Positions 55,138 to 62,536 of a stretch of DNA of 64,000 nt are shown piece after piece (within the stretch, counting starts at the first letter, position 1; each line of letters starts with the position of its first letter). The DNA comes from Succinivibrio dextrinosolvens DSM 3072. Its GTDB lineage: Bacteria > Pseudomonadota > Gammaproteobacteria > Enterobacterales > Succinivibrionaceae. Made by a program: the position numbers and the translations under genes. The stretch covers positions 1 through 64,000 of the forward strand of contig NZ_FUXX01000006.1 in NCBI RefSeq assembly GCF_900167015.1. The letters run 5' to 3'. The notes under the pieces are model-generated. The model had not been told where the DNA came from, searched no databases, and saw only the letters and a list, made by a program, of their open reading frames with translations.

Positions 55138-56919
55138 GCAAAGCTGAGTGGTTTTGACCATGAGAAGGTAAATGCTCTTATAGCAAATATTACCAGTACG
55201 GTCAGAATCAAAATCAATGAATTCATCCAGACCTCTCTACTAGAAGGAGAAGATCCTAAGGATGTTGCTCAGAAAGTTTTAAATGCCGTGGACAGTCTTA
55301 CTTCAGGAGCGGTATCTATTGATGAAGTTTTTGATGAGGAAGGCGCTCTGGGAGGAAAAAATAATAATCAGGTTGATGCTGCAGATGATTTACAGGTTCT
55401 CTCTGTTGGTAATGACAGTGATGAGAACTTGAAATCAAATACAGATAAACTCAAGCTGGCTTTTCCTCAACTTAATTCAAAGCAGCTTGCACGTATTATC
55501 AGTTTTAACAGTAACGATCCACAGAAAGTTGACAATTATATTAAGGTTGTCCAGGATGTTGGCAACAATAACACTATGGCTCCAACTATTACCAAGCTGT
55601 TGGATAATGCAGATAAACTGAAACTATCTTCTATGCTTGCTGATGCAGATTACCTGTTCGATTGTATTAAAAAAGGCTTTGTAAACGAAGAACTGACTGC
55701 AGATAAAATTTCTGAGTGTTTAAAGATAATGGTCAACTTCGATATGATCTCAGATCCTGATGGAAAGCTGGCAAACGTCAACTATGAGAACATGACTGAG
55801 AAGCTTTTCCCGGCAGTGGAAGCTTTTTTAAAGGAATATACTGAAACTCTGAATCAGGATATACAGAAGGCTGAAGCCAAAGGAAAAGTTCTTGAGGATC
55901 TTCAGCAGAGAACATCTCAGAAAACCAATCTGCAGATACTCTTTAATGTGTTTAAAGAAGCAAAAGATCAGATTATTACAGGAAAGATCGGCAGTACGGT
56001 TTCAAATACTGGCGAAGTACTTGCTGAGAAGGAAAAGCTTGAGAAGTTATCAAATCTTAAGGCTATTCTCAAGTTAGAACTTCCAATAAATCCTCCTGAG
56101 ATAAAGGATGCGTTGAAAATTTTCCCATCTGACTTAAGAGCGGGAATTGCAGTAACGCTTAAAGCGTTCGTAATCGAGCATATTTCAAAACATGGATATA
56201 CTCTAAATCAGAATGAGCATTGCAACCTTAGGGACATTGCAGACCATTATGCAGACATTCTAAGGAATGATCAGCTGCTGATGTCAGTGATTAGTCCAAA
56301 AAATATCAACAGAGCTCATTTAAGACAGCATGAAGATATGTTTATCAACGATAATTTTATCGGAATAAAACAGACTTATTTAAACGGACTAAATCTTATC
56401 GAGAATAATTGGCATAAGAATCTGGATGCTGATGTAAAAAGGAATGTAATCACTAAAATCAATGATACTAATATTGCAAATATCGGAGATGAGGAACAGA
56501 AGGCCCAGAAAGTTCATGAACTTTTAGAAGGACAGATTGACGAGAGTTATCTTGGTTTTATAACAACCTACCTGATGCAGGGAGGAGCTTCAAGATACCT
56601 GTCAGGAACAATGAATAATCCAGACCTTCCAAGTCTGATCCCAGGTATAAAATTCCAGGATATAGTTATGAATGGAATTTCAATAAGTGAAAAGCCAACC
56701 CACCAGGTTGATATAAATAACGGCAAGGTTGTTATAACAACTCAGGTTGAGCCAAGACTGGTTCTGTTACAACATTACCAGCAGCTTGATGTAAGAACAC
56801 CACCAGCACTGTTTTACACTGTAAAATACGAAACCGCAATAGACATGAGTAAAGGTGTTGATCAGGACGGTTTTCCTTTAGGTATACAGACAAAAATCAG
56901 TTTTGTAAAAAATAAATAG
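55138..56919 (+). CDS. C-terminal part of the UAG-interrupted effector
   Basis: The frame is open directly from the UAG codon (AKLSGFDHEKVNALIANITS). The first internal ATG-like start used by a simple caller is at 55288, without a ribosome site. The sequence is largely alpha-helical and acidic (DADYLFDCIKKGFVNEELTA, YLGFITTYLMQGGASRYLSG), with a beta-rich end (KVVITTQVEPRLVLLQHYQQ). I do not recognise a family. It is closed by a strong terminator. Confidence 0.68.
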   Translation, partial: AKLSGFDHEKVNALIANITSTVRIKINEFIQTSLLEGEDPKDVAQKVLNAVDSLTSGAVSIDEVFDEEGALGGKNNNQVDAADDLQVLSVGNDSDENLKSNTDKLKLAFPQLNSKQLARIISFNSNDPQKVDNYIKVVQDVGNNNTMAPTITKLLDNADKLKLSSMLADADYLFDCIKKGFVNEELTADKISECLKIMVNFDMISDPDGKLANVNYENMTEKLFPAVEAFLKEYTETLNQDIQKAEAKGKVLEDLQQRTSQKTNLQILFNVFKEAKDQIITGKIGSTVSNTGEVLAEKEKLEKLSNLKAILKLELPINPPEIKDALKIFPSDLRAGIAVTLKAFVIEHISKHGYTLNQNEHCNLRDIADHYADILRNDQLLMSVISPKNINRAHLRQHEDMFINDNFIGIKQTYLNGLNLIENNWHKNLDADVKRNVITKINDTNIANIGDEEQKAQKVHELLEGQIDESYLGFITTYLMQGGASRYLSGTMNNPDLPSLIPGIKFQDIVMNGISISEKPTHQVDINNGKVVITTQVEPRLVLLQHYQQLDVRTPPALFYTVKYETAIDMSKGVDQDGFPLGIQTKISFVKNK

Positions 56920-56970
56920 CCGGTAACCAACCAAAACTTCGATAATTTTTATATTGTTAGTTTTCGGCTG

Positions 56971-56998
56971 AGGCAGGAGTAAAGCTCCTGCCTTTTTT
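56971..56998 (+). terminator. Terminator of the fused-chaperone/effector operon
   Basis: GGCAGGAG (56972-56979) pairs with CTCCTGCC (56985-56992), followed by six T. Confidence 0.94.
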
Positions 56999-57203
56999 GG
57001 TAACTACAGTTGCAGTCGGTAGTAGAAAAACACTAGTAATATGTGATGGTTATTCCATTTTTATATAAAACGGCATGCTTTATAAAAGTAGACGCAATAT
57101 TTTAGAAAAAATATATTATACTTAAAACAAAAGTAAGAAAAAGGAATCTGATTTTTAATGTATCTCAGCTTCCGTAACCGAATACTTCAGCGAGGACGCA
57201 ATT

Positions 57204-57764
57204 ATGACTATTTCAGTAGGTTCAGCATCATATGTAAACGCAATCAAGGGCACTGAGTTCGAAGGCATGTCAATCCAGATGATGGCTGCTATGGTTATGC
57301 TTGAGGTTGGCGCAACCAAGAAGAAGGAAGCTGAAAACAAGATTGCTGAAATGAAGGCTCAGAATGACAGAGCCAAGCAGCTGAATAATCTGCTTGACAG
57401 AATGAATGCTCAGCTTGGTGCTGTTACAAAAGATGAGGATGATGATAAAAAAAAGAGAGGTGAGATTCTTGGTCAGTTTTATCTTGAAGCCAGAGCTCTT
57501 GGTGTAGATACCTCCAATTGGGAATTCTCAAAGTATGAATTAAACAATGGTGTAGAGAAATATACGTTCAAAGGCAAAACAGCTGAACAGATAAGAGCCA
57601 TAACCTCCCAGATTCAGCACATGGCTGAGAACTGCAACTCCGACAACCAGACACAGATGGTTAAGCTGCAGGACTTCATGGGTCAGTACAACAGCTTTGT
57701 AAGCGGTGCAAGTGATCAGATTAAGAATGCAAATCAGATCCTGCAGGGTCTTGCAAAGAACTAA
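57204..57764 (+). CDS. T3SS needle-tip/filament candidate (EspA/LcrV-like), copy 3, short form
   Basis: At 186 aa, close to EspA and SseB (~190), it is shorter than copies 1 and 2 (261 and 263). It shares the N-terminal helix pattern (MMAAMVMLEVGATKKKEAEN) and the near-identical C-terminal helix (SDNQTQMVKLQDFMGQYNSF), but the middle is reduced to about 60 residues. It is monocistronic, with a TATACT box at 57117-57122 (82 nt upstream) and its own terminator. The length difference suggests that one form is the filament and the other a tip, but I cannot say which. Confidence 0.68.
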   Translation: MTISVGSASYVNAIKGTEFEGMSIQMMAAMVMLEVGATKKKEAENKIAEMKAQNDRAKQLNNLLDRMNAQLGAVTKDEDDDKKKRGEILGQFYLEARALGVDTSNWEFSKYELNNGVEKYTFKGKTAEQIRAITSQIQHMAENCNSDNQTQMVKLQDFMGQYNSFVSGASDQIKNANQILQGLAKN

Positions 57765-57786
57765 AACTTAATATCTTCAAGACAGA

Positions 57787-57814
57787 AGGATGCAAAAAAT
57801 TGCATCCTTTTTTT
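57787..57814 (+). terminator. Terminator after tip/filament copy 3
   Basis: AGGATGCA (57787-57794) pairs with TGCATCCT (57801-57808), followed by T. Confidence 0.92.
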
Positions 57815-58079
57815 GTTGGTGTGGCGGAATAGATAATGGGCTAATATTAAACTATACAATTTTTTGAATGATCCTCGTATATAAGCATTCCATATAACAA
57901 AAGCTCCAAAATTGGTAATCTGATAGTTTGATCACTATTTTTGATTCAAAATAGTGCGTTTATTCATTTTTTCTTTGATTTAAAAGCTATTTATCCGTAT
58001 CATAAACTTAGGCAAGAGTGTATGGATTTTGCTCTAGAGTAGTGCAGGTACACTCTTTATTTGATTTCTGGAGATAGAG
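57815..58079 (+). other. Intergenic region before the symporter gene
   Basis: This is 265 bp of AT-rich DNA without a gene. GGAG precedes the symporter ATG by about 9 nt. An ACTATTTT/AAAATAGT inverted repeat at about 57933-57954 is the only structure seen. Confidence 0.35.
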
Positions 58080-59312
58080 ATGGAAAAGAAAAAGTCATTT
58101 GGCCTTGCCTGGATGATGCTTCTGGGTTTAGTCCTGGGTACTGTTTTCGGTACATTTATTAGTGAAAGTTTTGCAACTGATTATATCAAGCCATTTGGTG
58201 ACCTGTTCATCAGACTTATTCGTATGGTTGTTGTTCCTCTGGTATTTGCAACCATTATTTCAGGTGTAGCTGGTATTGCTGATATCTCAAAGTTAGGCCG
58301 TGTTGCTGTAAAGACCCTTCTGGTTTATGCTTGCACCACAGGTGTTGCCGTTATCTTCGGTCTAATAATTGCTCAGGTAGTTCAACCTGGTACCGGACTT
58401 AATTTCTCAACTGAAGGCTTATCCATCAACGAGGTTAAGGCTCCTGCACTGAAGGATACACTTTTAAATATTGTTCCTATGAATCCTTTCGATGCTCTAT
58501 CAAAAGGCTCAATGCTTCAGATTATTTTCTTTGCTGTATTCTTTGGCTTTATCCTGGCTTCAATGGGCGAAAAGGGTAAGTCTCTACAGGGCTTCTTTGA
58601 TGGAGTAGGCGAGGTCATGATTAAGATGACCAACGCTGTTATGCATTATGCTCCTATCGGTGTGTTTGCTCTGATTGCCTTCACTGTAAGTAAGCACGGT
58701 CTTGCAGTGCTGCTTCCTCTGTTAAAGCTGGTACTCTGCTCATTCATTGCAACAGCTCTATTCTTCGTAATTGTTTACATCCCTGTTGTTCGTGTTTATG
58801 TAGGTATTCCTCTAAAGCGCTTCTTCAAGGATATTGCTGAGCCATGGATTATCGGTTTTACAACCTGTTCATCAGCAGCTGCTCTAGCTTCAAATCTTGT
58901 AGCAACCCGTAAGCTGGGTGCAACCAAGGCAATTGCTTCATTCTCTATCCCATTAGGAAATACCATCAATATGAACGGTACTTCTATCTACATGGGTGTA
59001 TGTGCAGTTTTCGCTGCAGAAATCTATGGTATCGATCTGACTATGTTTGATCAGGTAACCATTGTTCTGATGGGTATTGTTGCTGCTATCGGTACTGCAG
59101 GTGTTCCAAGCGCAGGTTTAATTATGATGAGTGTGGTATTTACTCAGGTTGGTATCCCTCTGGAGGCTGTTGCTCTGATTGCAAGTATCGATCGTCTACT
59201 GGATATGATTCGTACTTCTGCTAACGTAATTGGTGACGCATTCACTGCTATCTGTGTAACCAAGATGGAAGGCGAGCTTGATTCTGAGGAGTTCTCTGAA
59301 GAGTCTCTATAG
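58080..59312 (+). CDS. DAACS-family dicarboxylate/amino-acid:cation symporter
   Basis: This 410-residue membrane carrier of the GltP/DctA/SstT family has LIRMVVVPLVFATIISGVA, the first hairpin TCSSAAALASNL, PLGNTINMNGTSIYM, the second hairpin GTAGVPSAGLIMM, and IASIDRLLDMIRTSANVIGD with the substrate-site Asp/Arg/Asn residues. It imports an acidic amino acid or C4-dicarboxylate with Na+ or H+. It stands alone between strong terminators and has no visible tie to secretion, although acidic-solute carriers are over-represented here (two GltS copies nearby). Confidence 0.95.
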   Translation: MEKKKSFGLAWMMLLGLVLGTVFGTFISESFATDYIKPFGDLFIRLIRMVVVPLVFATIISGVAGIADISKLGRVAVKTLLVYACTTGVAVIFGLIIAQVVQPGTGLNFSTEGLSINEVKAPALKDTLLNIVPMNPFDALSKGSMLQIIFFAVFFGFILASMGEKGKSLQGFFDGVGEVMIKMTNAVMHYAPIGVFALIAFTVSKHGLAVLLPLLKLVLCSFIATALFFVIVYIPVVRVYVGIPLKRFFKDIAEPWIIGFTTCSSAAALASNLVATRKLGATKAIASFSIPLGNTINMNGTSIYMGVCAVFAAEIYGIDLTMFDQVTIVLMGIVAAIGTAGVPSAGLIMMSVVFTQVGIPLEAVALIASIDRLLDMIRTSANVIGDAFTAICVTKMEGELDSEEFSEESL

Positions 59313-59342
59313 TATCAATTTTTAATAATTGGGTATTTTTAC

Positions 59343-59379
59343 ATCTCCTCCGGATTAAAATCTGGAGGAGATTTTTTTT
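59343..59379 (+). terminator. Terminator after the symporter gene
   Basis: ATCTCCTCC (59343-59351) pairs with GGAGGAGAT (59364-59372), followed by eight T. Confidence 0.94.
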
Positions 59380-59499
59380 GTAATGCCCAAAAATATCGTA
59401 CAGTCAACATCCCAAAACGAGATCGAGTCTTTTGTGATAATTCTGAATTAAGTCTAAAATTTTAATTAGCATCAGAGAAAAGTGGACTAAGGATTTATT

Positions 59500-60150
59500 A
59501 TGGATATTGCACAGCTCAATAGTCTAATAGAAAAAATGGATAATCCTAAGATTTCCAAATTCAACAGTGACGGAATTTCCAGTACTCTTCTGCCTCAGGG
59601 AGATTATCTCTATATGAGCTTAAGAGATGTTTCTGTAATGCTCTATATACGCTGTGAAACTTTAGGTGAAAAGTCTGTAGTTAATGCTTCAATGTTTGAA
59701 GGTCTGCTTGCCCTGAATATATTTGGTGGGCGTTATCACAATATAAGACTTTCATATGATAGGGATACCACCGTACTCTGGTTATGCCACGATGTTATGC
59801 TGGATTCTTTTTCTGTGGAGTCTTTTTCTTCTGCTGTAAAGATTTTTATCGAGGATGGAGTTGCTTTCCGTAATTTTGTGAACGATGAAATTCTGGATGC
59901 TGTTCTTGAATTAAAAAAAGAATCTGCAAAAGCTCCTTATGTCAACAAGAGTGCTGTTTCTACCGTTGCCAATAATTCTTCATCAGCGGCACAAACGCCC
60001 GTCCGCTCCCATAGTGCATTTGATGAGCCTGATAGACCTGTTGAAAACTCTGCAACAGAAGTTCTTTCTGGAAGAACTGAGATCCCTGAGACTGAGGAAG
60101 ACGGTATGATTAGCGTAATGGTGGCTCAGAGTATGTTCATGATGGCCTAG
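59500..60150 (+). CDS. CesT-like chaperone with linker and C-terminal tail (cassette 2)
   Basis: This 216-residue paralogue of the gene at 38926 shares the N-terminal pattern (MDIAQLNSLIEKMDNPKISK), the core (GGRYHNIRLSYDRDTTVLWL) and the tail (SVMVAQSMFMMA). The ~70-residue linker is Ser/Pro/Glu-rich and unrelated in sequence to the other copy. It is convergent with a GltS-type gene, as in cassette 1. Its client is unknown. Confidence 0.66.
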   Translation: MDIAQLNSLIEKMDNPKISKFNSDGISSTLLPQGDYLYMSLRDVSVMLYIRCETLGEKSVVNASMFEGLLALNIFGGRYHNIRLSYDRDTTVLWLCHDVMLDSFSVESFSSAVKIFIEDGVAFRNFVNDEILDAVLELKKESAKAPYVNKSAVSTVANNSSSAAQTPVRSHSAFDEPDRPVENSATEVLSGRTEIPETEEDGMISVMVAQSMFMMA

Positions 60151-60180
60151 AGCTGCTTTCTTTGTGTCCTGATAACTTCA

Positions 60181-60202
60181 AAGCCTGTCGCAAAACAGGC
60201 TT
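60181..60202. terminator. Bidirectional hairpin between convergent genes
   Basis: AAGCCTGT (60181-60188) pairs with ACAGGCTT (60195-60202). A short T run follows on the plus strand, and the gene at 60230 ends just beyond. Confidence 0.7.
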
Positions 60203-60229
60203 TTACTTGTTTCAGAACTCCAGTTTCAG

Positions 60230-61432
60230 TCATAGAAGCCAGAGAATAAAGTAGATAACTACGCTGTTTATGGTATCAGCAAACAATGTTCCTACTATAG
60301 GAACAAGTAGGAAGGATTTTATTGAAGGTCCGTATTTTCCAACCAATACCATCATATTTGAAATTGCACTGGAGGACGCTCCAAGTCCAAATCCGCAGGT
60401 TGCGGCTGTGATAACAGCTGCATCATAATCCTTTCCTGTTATTCTGAAAATCACAAAGAAAGCTAAGATTGTGATTAGTATAAACTGCATTATGAAGATG
60501 AAAATCTGTGTAATATTGATTACAGACAGCTGCCAGATTGCTATATTCATAAAATCAATTGCAAGGAATAATGAAAGGCTCAGTGCTCCTATGTAATTGA
60601 GTTCGACCGGATAGACCGGCATTTTCCCTGTAATATCACCTATATTACGAACGATAATTGCAATGAACATTGCTCCAATGTAATCAGGCAGAACAGGGCC
60701 AAATATAGAGAGCACATCACAAAGCACCATTCCAAGCCCCATGATAATAAGTATTCTGTAGATTACCTTGGCAAGTTTGGCTGAAAATGGCAGTTCTGCT
60801 GTTTTTTCATCGTTCTTCGTGTTTTTTTTGCGAATGTTTTTTACTGATTCTAGATTAGGTTTCAGATTATGCTTTTTAATGAGATAGCGACCGATTGGAC
60901 CTCCTATAAGCGCAGATGTTATAAATCCTAAGGTACACATACCGTAGGCAAGATTCTGTCCGTTTTTAAGTCTGAAATCCTCCAGCACTGGTCCAATTAT
61001 TTCTGCTACACCGGCACCGCCCATCATTGAGATTGAGCCTGCTGTCATGGCATTAAGCATATCGCCTCTGAAAATAAATGCTGTACCCAGTGCAATAATA
61101 TTCTGAAGGACTATCAGTGCGAATACAAATACCAGAAGAATCACCATGGTCAGAAAGCTTTTCTTTATAATTCTAAGGTCAACCTGAAGTCCAATAGTGG
61201 TAAAGAATACGACCATGCACAGATCTTCAATGGTTTCATTAAATGCAAATGCATATCCGCATAGGTAGAAGATGTAGTTGACAAGGGCAATGACCAGTCC
61301 TCCGATAACAGGGGAAGGAATGCAGTATTCTTCAAGAAAGACAATTTTCTTCTTTATGAACATGCCCAGGAACAGAACTACCACAGCAAGAGCTACGGTT
61401 TCAAACAGATCAAGATTTATAATTTGAAGCAT
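60230..61432 (-). CDS. GltS-family sodium/solute symporter (cassette 2)
   Basis: This 400-residue paralogue of the carrier at 39664 has the same opening (LQIINLDLFETVALAVVVLF), the same loop motif (SMMGGAGVAEIIG) and a C-terminal LLVPIVGTLFADTINSVVI matching the other copy's end. The region after the first five helices has a longer Lys/Asn-rich loop. It follows a TAXI-type lipoprotein gene by 12 nt. GltS carriers import glutamate with Na+; the substrate here is not known. Confidence 0.82.
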   Translation of the reverse strand: MLQIINLDLFETVALAVVVLFLGMFIKKKIVFLEEYCIPSPVIGGLVIALVNYIFYLCGYAFAFNETIEDLCMVVFFTTIGLQVDLRIIKKSFLTMVILLVFVFALIVLQNIIALGTAFIFRGDMLNAMTAGSISMMGGAGVAEIIGPVLEDFRLKNGQNLAYGMCTLGFITSALIGGPIGRYLIKKHNLKPNLESVKNIRKKNTKNDEKTAELPFSAKLAKVIYRILIIMGLGMVLCDVLSIFGPVLPDYIGAMFIAIIVRNIGDITGKMPVYPVELNYIGALSLSLFLAIDFMNIAIWQLSVINITQIFIFIMQFILITILAFFVIFRITGKDYDAAVITAATCGFGLGASSSAISNMMVLVGKYGPSIKSFLLVPIVGTLFADTINSVVIYFILWLL

Positions 61433-61444
61433 AATATTACATCC

Positions 61445-62500
61445 TTAGTCCTGTCCTGCGATTAGGTTCATTTTTATAATGGATTCAACAACTGTTGTTT
61501 GTTTTACATCAACACCGTTTTCCTTGAAGAATTCATAGGCGCCATCATGGAATCCAATGTTATGCAGGCTTTTTCCTGCGTGAAGAAGCTGTTTTTTATA
61601 TTCGTTAGTATTCTCTATCTTATTTCCCATAATGCCGTTTTCTAACAGTTCTTTTACAGTATCATCATCAAGGTAGATACTTGCCAGCATTAAAACTTCC
61701 ATATCCAGTGTCTGGGTATTTACTCCTATATCTGGGTAGGTATCATCAGATATTTTTCTTTGTGAGTAACAGCAATCTCCTGCTATAAGTTCCTGCAGTT
61801 TTGCCAGAGGAACTGATAACAGTTTTACTTTGTTTTCCGTAGAGAATTCTTTTAGCTTTTCTGAAGGAACTCTGTCAAAGATGAATGCTATATCTGCCTT
61901 TTTGTCTTTAAGCCTTTCAAGAGCATCCTCAACTGTGGTGAATGCAGTATTGCTGGTAATATCGTTTTTGATAGAGTTGGTTCTTAGAATCTGTTCACAT
62001 ATTATTTTTGAATAGGAATCATCACTTCCTATAACCAGATTGCTGTTGTAGATATCTGAGAATTCATCAACTGAAGAATCACCAGATATAACTATATGCA
62101 GAGTTTTGTCGTAAACATCTGCAACTGTAGCAAAGTTTTCTTTGATTTCATCGCCATCATTTAGAACATTGTATTTCTGATTGGAAAATCTTCCGATGGA
62201 AACAGCAGTGGTGTCTTCTGGTTCAATTTTTAATGCGTGGTCTAAAGCAGAGCCCTCAACTATTGAGAGATCTAGAAGAGAGTGGTTTAAAAGTCTTACC
62301 GACGCGCCGGAGTTCTTCGTATAAACAGGTTTTAGTCTGATGAAACTTTGGTTTTTATCAAGCTTATCATTCAGCTGAGCTACATAAGCCTCATATCCGC
62401 TGCCAGGAGCTCCAACTCCAACTTTCAGGAATTTTTTTCCATCGTCCTGACAGCCTGTCAGTATTCCTGCATAGAGAAGTAATGTCAGTATTTTTTTCAT
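61445..62500 (-). CDS. TAXI-type solute-binding lipoprotein (cassette 2)
   Basis: This 351-residue paralogue of the gene at 40864 has lipobox LTGC (Cys17) and a mature start FLKVGVGAPGSGYEAYVAQL with RLLNHSLLDLSIVEGSALDH. Sequence divergence from copy 1 is considerable outside these anchors, so the ligands may differ. It is co-transcribed with the GltS-type gene. Confidence 0.82.
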   Translation of the reverse strand: MKKILTLLLYAGILTGCQDDGKKFLKVGVGAPGSGYEAYVAQLNDKLDKNQSFIRLKPVYTKNSGASVRLLNHSLLDLSIVEGSALDHALKIEPEDTTAVSIGRFSNQKYNVLNDGDEIKENFATVADVYDKTLHIVISGDSSVDEFSDIYNSNLVIGSDDSYSKIICEQILRTNSIKNDITSNTAFTTVEDALERLKDKKADIAFIFDRVPSEKLKEFSTENKVKLLSVPLAKLQELIAGDCCYSQRKISDDTYPDIGVNTQTLDMEVLMLASIYLDDDTVKELLENGIMGNKIENTNEYKKQLLHAGKSLHNIGFHDGAYEFFKENGVDVKQTTVVESIIKMNLIAGQD

Positions 62501-62536
62501 ATGACTACTTTTCCTTAATTCTCAGATAATAAAAAA

